From assembly GCA_017311185.1 (NCBI GenBank), contig JAESUZ010001723.1, positions 2,520,001 to 2,584,000 on the forward strand: a DNA stretch of 64,000 nt, read 5' to 3'. Below, in pieces: positions 20,564-32,303 of this stretch; positions within the stretch are counted from its first letter, which is position 1; every line of letters begins with the position of its first letter. This DNA is from Proteles cristata cristata. Lineage: Eukaryota; Chordata; Mammalia; Carnivora; Hyaenidae. Under the pieces are notes generated by a model. It did no database searches. It was not told the origin of the DNA and saw only the letters and a list, made by a program, of their open reading frames with translations. The translations under genes were made by a program, and so were the position numbers.

Positions 20564-21764
20564 CCTCCGCAGCCGACACAGCGAGGTTGTGCTGCCTGGA
20601 GCCTAGCGGGAGTTAGCGGTAGCGTCCCACATTGAACCAGGATGGAAGGGCACCTGCCACAAGGAGCGGCCCTGGGGGCGTCTGGCCGTGTCATGCCCTA
20701 GTGCCAATAGCACTTTCTGTCCCGGAAAACTTGGGGAGTAGGGGCTCTCCTTTGGGTTTCAGCCAGCCAGCAAGGTTCTGAACAACAGGCCTCAGAGACC
20801 GGCCACCCAGTGGGGCCTCAAAGAATGTTTAGGAGTTAGAAAGACAAGTGAACAAGAATGTTCAGAGGTCACGGAAGACGGAGACAGGATGCTCAGCGAT
20901 GGGGCGGGATTGTGAGGGTCTTGAAGGCCAGCTGGGGAGTGGAGACTTTATCCAGATGGCGATGGGAACTATCTGGGATTCAAGCCGAGGGCCTGGTCCC
21001 ATGGGACAGGAGTCAGGAAGTGTCTCTGGGAAAGGTGAAGGGTGTGTCAAGACTGGCCTAAAGCCAGATGGAAGGCCTCCTCGGTAGACCTTGGGACAGT
21101 GACCTTGAGGATGGGAAAGAGGAGTTGATATTTCTCAGAGGCCTTGAGCTGTGGCTCCCAGAGACTGTCTAGATGAGAAGCTGCAGGCTGCCTCTGCATT
21201 AACCGAGAGCTGACCAAATTACTTTTCAGTGACCTCACTTTTACAGATTTCAGTATTTACACGCTACTCAAGATGCTCTGCTTCATGGCTTCTCACACAA
21301 ACTTGTGCTTTCTCGAGGGTAAATATTTCCTAGAAGATACAGACTATATTCCAAACAATTCCTGACTCCATAAATCATGGCTGTGGAGAAGAACCTATTT
21401 AATTCTCCTAATGGTGAGGAATATCTCACATGGGATGTCAGCAGCTCTAACCCCACCTGGAATAATCTGAACACTATAGCCAGTGAACAGTGATAGCCAG
21501 GCAGATGGACAGACCTTGGCTGGGCCTTCCCCATGCACTCTTAGTTGCCCTTCCCAGTCCTTAAGATGGAGCTTCCATGAAGCCTGGACTCCCTGACTGC
21601 CTGCCACCGACTGCCTGGAATGAGGAGGGCCTCTCTGCCTGTGTTATCATGGCCCTCACTGTGTTCCCGCCTGGTCTGATTCATCTTTATGAGTATCTGA
21701 TGACTACATGTGTGTATCTAGGCTCCCCAAGAATCCACATCTCAGCTCCGCCACCTCCTAGGCG

Positions 21765-21905
21765 GAACTTAGCTAACTTAGGCTTGCATGCTTCCATTTC
21801 CTAGCCTGTAAAGTCATGATACTGGTAGCCTCTCAAACAGGGATTGTGAGGGTGAAATGGCTGATGGAGTTAAAACACAAAGTCAAGTGACTGGCATACA
21901 TATAA
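21765..21905 (-). repeat. MIR relic
   Basis: CCATTTCCTAGCCTGTAAAG, GGATTGTGAGGGTGAAATGG and GACTGGCATACA follow MIR in inverted orientation. Confidence 0.55.
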
Positions 21906-24900
21906 CTAACTTTATTAGTCGTTGTCTTGCTGGTGGGTGGTCTGGGACTTGGAGGGTTTGTGCTGCACCTTTTCTTCTGGGAAAGAACAACCATGATGGG
22001 CAGGCGAGTGACCTGACCTTGGCTCAGCCCAGGCTCTTCTGCCTTCACAGACACTAATCAGTGTGATTTGTGCCATTTGGAAGTAGGGGAGAGAAGGATG
22101 TTTGGTTTCTATTTTTGTAGAAGCCAAAGGAGCTATGGCTTTCCAGATTTAAATCAACATGCCTCTGGTTCCAGTGGGGGTAATTAGCCCTACCCAGCCA
22201 GCAGGCCTAGGGAGTTGCCCTCCTCAGAGTGGATCCCTGGCTGTTAGCAGACCTCTAGGGTCTCTGCTGCCTTAGTGACAAAGGACACAGTACAGTGGAC
22301 CCAGGAGGACCTGGAAGTGTGAGTTAGTGATGCCCCTACCTTGTATGCAAACTCTCAGTTCCAATTCCTCTTAAAGCCATACCGAGAAACATGCCTGTTC
22401 TGTCCACATCCAACCCTGGCATTCAGCCTTGCTGGCTGTGGGATGGTGCTGGTCTCTGGTTGTCTGGATCTCTGATTCAGTCTCCCATTTTTATCACTGT
22501 TCAGGACTTGTTTTCTTCCCCTTTGACCTAGAGCAGGGGATCCTCAACAGCAAGACTTTGTCTGATTTGCCCTATCCCCTGCGCTGGGCTTCAGCAGGGC
22601 CTCAGGGGCTAATGGTTGAGCCAGGTTCTCCATATAACTCTGAGCACTTCCCTCACCTGCACTTCCAAGGGGTTCACCAACCACCAGGCTTAAAAGCACC
22701 ACAGAAGGATCTTTGGCTGTAGCACTTGCATCACCATATTTAGGTTATTGACTTAACAAGTGACAGGAGGATGCTAAGATTGGGTCTAGACTTTCTCCTG
22801 GTGGAGAGGTCATAGATGAGCTGGCTACACTCACCTAGGAAAATTCACTAGGCTTAACTTTGTGGCTAATGAACAGACAAATCTCTTGGTTTGTGCAAAC
22901 CAGCTGTGTGGTGTGTCCAGTACCATTCCTTCCTGGATCCGGTTGCTGCCCAGCCAGGAACAGGATGCACCAAGAGGTGCTGAAGAAATTTCCCAGCCCC
23001 CTAAGCTTCACTTGCCAAAGGTATCTTCTTCCCACTTCAGTGTGACATGTGACACATGGCAGTCATTTTGGAGAAAGGCCAGATGGGAAAACAGTCATTT
23101 CTCATGCCAAAACAGAACTGATAGATGGATACACGTCCACGTTTTTCTTCGGTCTGTGCTCCCAAATGCTTCTGAAAGACTAGAGGGAAAAAGGAATCAG
23201 AAAAAAAATCCATTCATGTAGGAAAAGGCCCAGTCAGAGCCACCTCACTACTAGGATTTGTGGAAATGCTTAGTCATGGGAAGGCAAATCTTGGGAGAAT
23301 GAAGAGATACACCTGGATGTCAGCTGGGCCACAGGCAAGGCAACATGCAGATGAGCCCCAGGAAGGTGAAGAGGGGCAGAGTGCAGACTCTGAGGCTTCC
23401 CTGCTTCCCCACACAGTCCACTTCACCCCAGGCTGCTACTTTTAGTGTGGCAACCTCCACAGGGAGTCTCAGGATCCAAAGATGAAGATGCTGATGAGGA
23501 TGAAGAAGAAAGCAAATTTTGCAGGTGAAAAGAGGAGGTAGAGAGTGTGGAGGTGGAAGAGAATGAGGAATGATAACTGGGGACAGTTCTGGATGATGGG
23601 ATGCCATGGGCTTTGGATTATTCCAGAGAGGCTGGGAAAGCTGGCTCCTATCTCTGGAGCCGCTGGGCTCTGCACTTTTCTTTTTGTTGTGCTGCTGCTG
23701 CTGAGGCCTGTCTCCCCTCCCATTGAGAAGCAATTCAGGAACGTGGCTCCCTGTCCCCATTCCTCTTCTGGGTTGGAGAAACAGTATTGAAGAGGAAGGA
23801 AGGAAACCCAAAGAAACAGTTTCTCTACTGGCTGAGGCTTGTCAGCACCACTCACTACATGAGGAATAAGGCAGCTTCCCAAGCAAGCCTCAGGCTGGTA
23901 TGAAGCTACAAACAAGAGACCTGCTCCTTGTCCTGCTCAGCAGCCCACCTAGGCTGGCCTGGACAACCTTGTTTGTGTACTAAAGTCTCCAGCTGGCCCA
24001 TGGTCCTTGGTAGAGTAGGAAAAGGGAACAAAGCCGGAAGTTATAGAATTTGCTTGGTGTACTGACTGCAGAATTCCTTTCCTGTTGTAATGTGCAAATC
24101 TTTATTTGCATTATGTGAAAAAAGCCAGTAAAAAAATCATCAGAAATGTTTACCACCAGTCTAACCCCACCGCCCATGCATTGCTCCCAAGAAAGCTAAT
24201 TAAGCCCCACTGCTATTATAGTTATGTGCTTCCAAAGGCTTGTTATGACAAGAAAAATAACGAAGACACAGTTTCTCCAAGTTCTAAGCATCCAAGTCAA
24301 AACATGCTGCTTTCCTTGCCCTTCGGCACTCTCCCAGACAGGCCTCCAGGCTGGCTTTGCCTATCTCATTAACACATGCATGTACTCATCCCTCAGCCAG
24401 TGCACAAACAACTCCTTGGTGCCAGGTCCAGAGAAGGCTGTGGGACCTGACCCCAAGGAACTCAGTTGGTAGGAGAGAGATAGGCACACAAATAATTTCC
24501 CATAAATGATACAAAATGCTGCCTTGGTCCCTATTGCAATCCTTCCCACCAGGCTCTCAATTCCCAAGTAGTTCCTTCACCTACCTCTGTTCCATGGATA
24601 GGAAGGTGGGTGCAGGAGTGGGGAACAGGCCCAAGTGGAGAGTCATGCTTGTATGTCTTCTCCTAACCAGCCCAGATGTCCTCCCACAGGTAACAGAGGT
24701 TCAGACATGGCTTAGATGGTGCAGGGGAATGGGCAGCTTGCTCAACCCCTCTTTCAGACTCAGTTCCACATGTCTTTAGGGAAGTCTCTTATGTAGTACC
24801 CTATCTCCTGACCCCTGTGTGGCACTACTATGGCAAACCCAAGCACATTACTGAGTATCACTCTTTACCACTAGGGACTTCAGCCTTCAGGACACAGCCA

Positions 24901-26669
24901 CTCTCTCCACTGAGCTTCATCTTTCTCCTGATCACAGTGGATTGTGATAGAGCTTTTCTGCCCTCTCGACTTTACGGAGTACTCAGAAAGCCTCCAGGAA
25001 CCACCAAAAGAGTTCCTGCCTTCCAGGAAAGATGGACAGAATGAGGCAGGGTCTCTGATGGTGAAGCAAAAGCTTTGGGGCAAGTTAAAAGCTCCATAGT
25101 CCCTTAGGCCTCTGCCAGGATGGATTATTTCAATTTCATTAACTTCAATTTCAGTTAAATTTGGTGCTTTTGAGCCCTAGGACAAGGATAGCACCATTCT
25201 AGGCTCCAAGGATACAGCAGAAACCAACAATGTTGAGCCTCCTCTACCCTCACTGAGTTTGCAGTCTCCAAATCTGATTTTTGTCTGGCTGTGCCTCAAA
25301 ACAGGCCCTGAAACTGGAGGGCATCACTGCTGGCCCTCAGTGCAGGACCACTATCCAGCCCTATAGCAGTGGGTGTGGCCAAAGAACTGTGAGGACTGAA
25401 GTCACACTCGGGCATTAGGGTTGCCTGAGGAGAGTCCTCCCTGACTCCCCAGTTTTGGGAAGCAGCAGGTATCAGTTGGGCAACAACATCTGGGTTACCT
25501 CTGCTAGTTTTGTATTAATAACTCTTCCAGCTGGGAGGCCTGGCATGGGCATTGCTTTCTGTGAAGGTGGTCTTTCTGACAGCTGACAGTGTAGACTGAG
25601 GAATTCCTAGTAAGCCTAGACAGAAGACATCGGCCATATACCACCAAAAGAGCAGAAAGGACATGTGTTCAGCTGAGCTTCCCCCACCTTCCATCTTTGC
25701 TTACTCCAACCAAACCCACCCCCATGCCCTGATCTGCTCCAGGGATCTTCTTGAGGCTCACAGGGGGGCTATGTCCCTCTCCTAGGCCTGCCAGGCCCAA
25801 GGCTTCACTGAGGATGCCGGACAGCCAGGAGTAAGCTGATAGGCTGTTTGGAGCCAGGGCAGGGCTTAAGAGGCAGTGGTTGCTGAGTCAGAGCCACTGG
25901 GGGTCACAATGGATGCCTCCTCAGCCTCTCATTTGCACGCTAATCACTGTATGGGACAGGAGAAAGCAGAGCTGTCCAACTCCTATCCCCCAAACACTTA
26001 TACACCATGTGCTCCTCAAACAAAAGGAGGACTCCATCTCCCTCAGCATCCTCCAAGCCCAGCTCCTTGCCCAACCCACCCAGGCCCGTGTTCCCTGAGG
26101 GTGAGTTCACTTGGAGCTAGGCTACCTAGGCTGCCACCACCTCCCAACAGGACCTCCCCACCCCTGCCTCACTAGCCAGTGCCTTTCTTCACCACCTTTC
26201 TCCCCTAAGGCCTTTTGCAACATAGGTGCTGAGGGAAGTAGGCAATGAAGTGAGAAGTGATCCCCGGAAAATGAGGTGGCCTGGCCTACCTCCCAGCCAT
26301 TTCCACAAGTCCCAAACTTGGGCTCTGCACTCTACAGGCTGAGGCTGTGACACCATGAGGAAAGAAGACTCCAACCCTAGGAGCCTTGGCCAGCTGCCAA
26401 CTGGCTGTTCCCAGCTGTCCTCGTGTGTGCCCAGGGCTGTGGGGGCACTTTGCCTAAGGCATTCCCTGGGGCTTCAGGGTGCTCCTATTCCAGGGTCACC
26501 CCAAAGAAAGTCAATCATCTCCTGTTCCATCTCTGCTTCTAATGTCAAGTGGCAAGTGGAGGACACCCAGCCACGCCACTGAAGATGCCATCCTTCCATT
26601 CGGGACCTTCTCAGAAGCCATTGTACTTCAGGTATGTGCTCAGGAGCTCTGAGGATGGAAAAAGGGGTG

Positions 26670-26765
26670 ACTTGGGAAGCATCCATTGAGCGCTGAGCCC
26701 TACTGTGTGCAGGCACTGCACACAAAAGCTAAGGCAAGGTAGTGCACAAAGAAAGCGTAGTTTTT
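26670..26765 (+). repeat. MIR/L2 relic
   Basis: TTGAGCGCTGAGCCCTACTG then TGTGCAGGCACTGCACAC resembles the MIR/L2 core. Confidence 0.45.
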
Positions 26766-26804
26766 GGTTCCTGCCTACCTACATTTGAATTCAAGGTTTG
26801 CTGG

Positions 26805-27255
26805 GCGGGGGCCCCAGGAGACCATCCGGAAGCCTGGCCCCAGATTCGCCCTTCCTATTCCCTGCCAGATTCCCTTTCCAAAGGAGAGCGGCACGGGCGA
26901 ACGACAGGCTTTGGACCCAGGCTACACTCGTCCCAGTGCCTTCAGGGTCTGTGCAGCCGTGGCTAAGCGAAAAAAGACGGACCGGTTGTACCCCGTGTCC
27001 GGCGCTTCCCTTCTGGCCTGGGCCCTGTCCACAACCCCGCTCTGCCGTGCCCTCCGATAGGCCTTAGTCCACTCTGGGACCGCCTCAGCTCCGTTCTAGG
27101 CGGGGTGCCGCCGGGTGCCCCTCGGGAGTCCCGCCCACAGCGGGCCAGGCCTGGCTGCGCGCCCTCCGCTGCCAGGCTTACCCCGGCCTCTGGCGCCACC
27201 TGGCGGGAGCCCTCGGGCACTGTACGCCTCTTGGTCTCAGAGTGGCTGGCGATGG
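26805..27255. promoter_or_regulatory. Orphan CpG island between BSN and DAG1
   Basis: About 34 CpG dinucleotides in about 440 bp by hand count, roughly 63% G+C, against CpG-poor flanks. No recognised exon starts here. Could be an alternative or lncRNA promoter, or a CTCF-bound element. Confidence 0.65.
27192..27206 (-). promoter_or_regulatory. Candidate CTCF binding site
   Basis: Minus strand reads CCGCCAGGTGGCGCC, matching the CTCF core CCNSYAGRKGGCRS at every constrained position. It lies inside the orphan CpG island. Confidence 0.55.
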
Positions 27256-28154
27256 ACTCTGCCAGGATCAATGGAGAGGATGGAGGGCCCTGGAAGCCAC
27301 AATGAAGGTTGATGGCTGCCCTCATCACGGCCCCTGAACCCACCTGGGGCACCGTCCTGGCCACATAGAACCTTCCAAACGGACCAACTTCGCTCCACCC
27401 CAACTGAGACTTCAAAGTCATCTTCACCAAAGCTGGCGACAGTAGAGCTAGTGAAAGCCCCAGTGGCCAAGTCTCATGCTGTCCTCACCTCTGGCTGCAC
27501 AAAGGTGACCCACCACATCCCCAGATGGGAACTCCCACTTTAAATGTCTTGCCCTATCTTCTCTGGGTCTTCTATTGGGTCCCCATAAGGGAAATGGTAC
27601 CCAGTATCCCCCCAGTGGGATGCTCTACAATATGAACAAAATTTTATAATCAGAAAAAAAACTTTAAGTGTTTGAACCTGTGTTAAACCTGCCTTGCACT
27701 AGCCACAGGACCTGGATGCTTGTCCTCTCTGGGCCTCCATCACTTTGCCTCATGTTAGTGATCCAGAAGGGAGACAAAGCAGGAAAAGAGTTAAAGTCAT
27801 TAGTCTACTGGTATTATTAAGATATAGTAATCTATATAAAGGAGTAAACCTCACCCTCAAAAGACTGATGCCAGTGTGGGGCCTTTCATGCTTTGAAGGA
27901 GTGAGGGAAGGGCCTCTCCCAGGAGCTTGTTTAGCCTGGGAACAAGTGGAGGCCAGGCTGGGGGCTACAATAGGATGAGTCATGTGGAGTCTTCCCACCA
28001 ATGGGTATTCTAGAGGGCTGGGCTACCCAGAGGCTCCTAGACACCCCAGTATTTCCCGGCCAACAGCCTTGGGCCAGTCCTTTACATCAGGAGAGAATGC
28101 AGATTTTTCTACCTTAGATTCTGTCTCTTCTACAGGCATACCTGCTTGGAGTGG

Positions 28155-28275
28155 CTCTTTATCCTAATTCCCAGGTGTCTCAGAACCCTTTGGAGATCAG
28201 CGTTGTCCCCCACCTTACAGATAAGGAAGCCAGGCCAGAGGGATCCCAGGAACTTGCCCTGGATCAGAGGCAGAT
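28155..28275 (+). repeat. MIR relic
   Basis: CCCCCACCTTACAGATAAGG, CCAGGCCAGAGGGATCCC and AACTTGCCCTGGATCAGAGG match MIR in order. Confidence 0.6.
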
Positions 28276-29128
28276 GGGAAGGTAGATTCTTGTGAGTCTG
28301 TCCCCTCCCCAACTGTGTCCCTTCCTTCCTACCCCTTTCCTCCACTACCCTCTCTCCAGTTCAGAAGACCTGAGTACAGTCCCACATCTACCAAGAAGTT
28401 ATAGAGACTTTGCAGGAGTGCTGGGGAGCAGGGGTCTGACAGTCCAAATATATTTCCGGAGTTGCACAACAAGAGGCCACAGGCCCTTGTGGCTTCTCTT
28501 CTTCCTGACCCTGCTGACCTTCCCATTCTCTGCTGAAACCAGGGATCCCCTTGCCTGAGTTCAGAGCAGTGAGTCCACTTATAACCCAGTGGCCTCAGGT
28601 TAAAAATTAAACAGAAGTTCCTGAGGCCAAGAGAGCAAGGGCAGGGTTATTTCCTGGGCCCCTGCTGCTAGGACTAGGGTGGGGGAAGTATGTGTCCCTG
28701 AACCAGGGACAGCCTTTCCTGGCACGTATCAGTGTGGTATTCCACAAGTAGTTGTTGGAACTCAGCTCCATCTACAATGAGACTAGTTTCAGCTCCAAGT
28801 CTTGAAGATTATGAGAAGCAACCTGGGGGCTATAGGCGGATATGGTGAGGAACCCATTGTGGGGGGGAAGGGAAGCAAGCCCAGAAGAGGTACCAGCTGT
28901 TCTGTGACCAATGGCCCCTGATCCTGCCACTGGACACAGCTGCTGTGTCCCCTGCTTCCCACACTCTGGGCGGTGTCCCAGGACAACTTATCCTGGGCAC
29001 TGAGTAATGCTAAGCCTACCCAGCTGGTCTATCCCAGGCAGGGCACATAGGGGCAGGCCCCCAGAATCTGTGGGCCCCACCAGTGCATAACAGTCTGGCC
29101 AGAAACCATTCTCCCCTTCTCCCCTCTA

Positions 29129-29344
29129 TTGTTTTAATGTTTTATTTCTGAGAGAGAGAGAGAGAGAGACAGTGTGAGCAGGGGAGGGTCAGAGAGAGAG
29201 GGAGATACAGAATCTGAAACAGTCTCCAGGCTCTGAGCTAGCTGTCAGCACAGAGCCTGACGTGGGGCTTGAACCCACGAGCCATGAGATCATAACCTGA
29301 GCTGAAGTCGGACGCTTAACCAACTGAGCCACCCAAGGTGCCCC
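29129..29344 (-). mobile_element. CAN-SINE, inverted
   Basis: TTTTAATGTTTTATTTCTGA start, (GA)n, GAGCCACCCAAGGTGCCCC end. Target-site duplication CCCCTTCTCCCCTCTA on both sides. Confidence 0.9.
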
Positions 29345-29375
29345 TCCCCTTCTCCCCTCTAAAAAGCCAAGGCCA

Positions 29376-29463
29376 GGGGCACCTGGGTGACTCAGTTGGT
29401 TAAGCAACTGCTCACGCCGTCTCTCTCTCTCAGAAATAAATAAAACATTAAAAATTTTTTTTT
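29376..29463 (+). mobile_element. Internally deleted CAN-SINE
   Basis: Only about 90 bp: head GGGGCACCTGGGTGACTCAG, then a jump from GGTTAAGCAACTG straight to CTCACGCCGTCTCTCT and the tail. Target-site duplication AAAAGCCAAGGCCAG is intact on both sides. Confidence 0.85.
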
Positions 29464-29916
29464 AAAAAGCCAAGGCCAGACCTGCCTTGAGACTTACCTG
29501 GGAGACTGGACAGCCTCAAGCCGACAAGACATGGGGCAGGAGGTAGGGTGGCACTGCAGGAGGCTTACCCACTCAGGGCAGACAGCCTATGGCAGGCAGG
29601 ACCTTTCCCGCCATCCTGCCAGATGAGGAAATGGCAGCTCTGCTGGCTTAGGCATTAGAGGAGCTAAGGAGGGCTCATGTGTTAGCAGAGCTTTGGGGCA
29701 CACACTCACCCCTCCCAGGGGCACAAAAATGGTAAGGCTATGGAGGGTGTCAGGTCAGCTGCTCAAAGACCAGCTCCAAGTCCTCTGAATGGGCCTGTGG
29801 GGGTCCCCTCTTCCCTGTCACATAGACATCAGTCCCACACCCCATTCACATCCTAGAACACTGTAGGGGCCAGGGAAATAGATGCTTGAAGGCAATGGCG
29901 TTGTAATAAAGACACT

Positions 29917-29922
29917 TTTATT
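29917..29922 (-). promoter_or_regulatory. DAG1: Distal DAG1 polyadenylation signal AATAAA
   Basis: Plus-strand TTTATT reads AATAAA on the minus strand. Cleavage would fall near 29895-29905 (CATTGCC region). This gives a 2.4-kb 3'UTR. The exact cleavage position is inferred. Confidence 0.7.
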
Positions 29923-30267
29923 TAGTTTGATATGTTTCTATACAGAATGCAGAAAACACATCTTAAAATCATATAGAAGGAAATAAAAACATGTCAGTGG
30001 TTGGTGAACACTTGAATGAGAGATTGGCTCTCTGTCTCAGAGTCCAATGGCCATCGCCAGCCTGGCGCTCAGGGGAGGAGGCTGCCTGCAAGGGCATTGT
30101 TGCTGTTGTTATTCTGTTCACTGCCCCATCGCCTCCAGTTGCTATGGCAACAGGCCATTCTGGGCCAGCCACGTCTCTTCGTGGCAGTGGCCGATGGTGG
30201 GGTTGCTAGGGGCAACGGAGCTGTTTGGAAGGCCTTTCAAAGCCCTCACCTGGAACACTGGGAATTG

Positions 30268-30273
30268 TTTATT
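30268..30273 (-). promoter_or_regulatory. DAG1: Possible proximal DAG1 polyadenylation signal AATAAA
   Basis: A canonical AATAAA on the minus strand about 350 bp upstream of the distal signal, in an A-rich setting. It would shorten the 3'UTR to about 2.05 kb. Use in vivo is unknown. Confidence 0.4.
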
Positions 30274-32303
30274 TTTTGACGAGGTCATCAAAAATAATCT
30301 CACCAGATCAGACCCCACTTGTGCTCCTGACTGGGCAGTGGGGAAACTCCGGCTTGGATCAAGGCTCGGAGGCACAAGACCCAGTCACCAGAGGTCCACT
30401 GAGCCCTCATCCACAGGCTCCCCCAAGAGGGGCACTGCTCACTTGAGTACCCCACCAGGGGCTGGGCAGGGGAGAGAGAGTGGGCCCTGTGGGAAAAGGT
30501 GCAGAGGGAACGCCCTCTTGAGAAGGGCAGGCTGGAGACCCCTCCTCTCTGACCAGCCCTCCCCTCCTGAGGCAGAACACACAAATCCTCTGCAAAATTG
30601 TCGATATGGCTTAGAAGTGGCTGCTCGGTTTGCAAAGGGAGCCTGGGTCCACCCACCAGCCTTCCATCTTGGAAGGGATACATTATTGCAAAAGGCATTC
30701 CTCCCTAAAAGGTACCCAAAATAACTCTTAGCCATCAAGAAAAGTCATGCTCAAAATGGTTTCTTCCAAAGGAGGAGAATCAAAGCAGAGTGGGCACCCC
30801 TGAGTCATGGGACAGAGATGCAGACGGATGGACGGACGTTCTGCTAAAAAAGGCAAAAGAAGCCCAGTGTAATTCCGGAATTTAAACTGTTACGAAAAGG
30901 GGAAAAAAATCAAAATGAGCAAAGCCGTCAGTTCCATGGAATCAACACTAAGAGCTTGTACAAACTGCTGTAAGCATCACCATTTTTAATCTTTTTTTTA
31001 ATAAAACAATTTGAGGCTGTATAAAAACTTTAGTAAAAAATTAGCTTTGAGAGCCCACAGATTTTTACTATGAACTATTGCTGGCACTCCTCCCCAGCCA
31101 CCAGACCTTTCCCAGCCCAAGGCCTGGGACTGGAGTGCCAGAGAAGAGGGGTGGGGTGGGTCAGAGTGGGGCTGTGGACTGTTGGGACAAAGCGGCCAAG
31201 GTCAAGTGAGGAAAGAGCATCACATGACATAAAAATATTGCATCTTCACCAAAATGTCCCCCACTGAGTGTTTCAAAAACCATGATATTCCTTTTAGGAG
31301 GGGAAAAAACACACAGAAGAAGGGTAAAAGAAAATAGGTTGATGTGGTCGAGTCCCTCGACCTCCCCAGCCACCCCCCCACGAGCAGCTGGCCCACCCTG
31401 GAGCACCTAGGTTGGGGGCCACGGCCACCACTGCCTCTTAGGAGTCCTCTTTCCATGGAAATGAAGACCCCTTGGTGGGGGGCCACCGGCGTGCATGGGG
31501 TGGGGGTGTGGACATCCACGGCCAGGAGGCCCCTCTGGCTTCCAGCCCCTGGCAACAGTGGGAGAGCAAGCCCAGCACCAGGACCCTGACCCCAGAGCCA
31601 GGGCCGGGAGGCCCCCTAGTCAGGCTCTGGGGTATCAGAGCAACCAAGTTTACATAGTGTGAAAAAATAGGATTCCTTTGATAAAAAATACTGTCCCTTG
31701 GTCTTCTCTAAGTTTGAAACACCCTGGGAGCTTATTTTTAGCAAAGCAATTTCCCATACCCACCCAAAAATTATACATACAAGTTTAGGTAAACAGCAGA
31801 TTAAATGTAAAAACTTAACCTTAACTTCTGAAAGTCCTTTGAATTTAATCTTTAGCTACTGTTTTCCATGTTACATCCTGCAGCTAGACACACGTGAATA
31901 GAAAAAACAGTACAGTTAGTGTTAAAGGCAAAACGCAGAGAGCCGGGAAGCCGCCCGGCACTGCCTGCGAGTTCATTCACGGCTCTGCTCCATCTACCTC
32001 TACTCCAAACAGTGCTTTCAGAGCCAGCCATCAAAACCGCAGCGAAGAATTTTCTATGAACAAACAAAAAGCTGTTAGGCAAAAAAATAAAAGTAAAAAT
32101 GTCCCCAAAGTCTCTCCAGCTGCTTTGGGGTTTAGGAGGACCAGAGAGGGCGGGCTTGTCCAGGCCTCGCGTGTGTCAGTGTGTGCTAGGTCAGGTGTCG
32201 GCTCCCAGTGGGTGATGGTCTGCAGGCCACCGGTCTCCACAGACAACACCATGTTGTCTCCAGGGCCCTGCCCTACCCCTGCCTCCACCCAGGCGCTTGT
32301 GGG

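Larger units (their letters stand above)
19900..20650. promoter_or_regulatory. BSN: CpG island and TATA-less promoter of BSN
   Basis: Very CpG-dense block covering BSN exon 1 and upstream DNA, with no TATA box. It holds two perfect NRF1 motifs, a GAGATGGCGGC YY1-like site and a (CG)n alternation near 20473-20485. The human locus has a divergent noncoding transcript (BSN-DT) head to head with BSN, so a plus-strand start around 20.5-20.7 kb is plausible but not shown by sequence. Confidence 0.8.
20650..29895. other. BSN-DAG1 intergenic region
   Basis: 9.2 kb between the BSN promoter and the DAG1 poly(A) site. It has old MIR/L2 fragments, one orphan CpG island at 26.8-27.25 kb and two SINEs at its DAG1 end. 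No protein-coding gene is recognised; the open frames are short and lack family features. Confidence 0.75.
29900..32303 (-). other. DAG1: DAG1 3' untranslated region
   Basis: About 2.4 kb from the stop codon to the distal poly(A) signal, contiguous with the last coding exon and with no interspersed repeat that I can see. GC-rich near the stop, AT-richer toward its end. Length fits the long 3'UTR known for DAG1 mRNA. A long plus-strand open frame (30047-30724) lies antisense to it and is taken as chance. Confidence 0.8.

Noticed and set aside
19882..20616. Two overlapping 210-215 codon frames on opposite strands in the CpG island
   Set aside because: They are rich in Arg, Ala, Gly and Pro from GC-biased sequence and overlap BSN exon 1 in other frames. 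Only the MGNEASLEGG frame matches a known protein.
30047..30724. 225-codon plus-strand frame
   Set aside because: Lies antisense to the DAG1 3'UTR, has no family motif, and its composition is that of a chance frame in GC-rich DNA.
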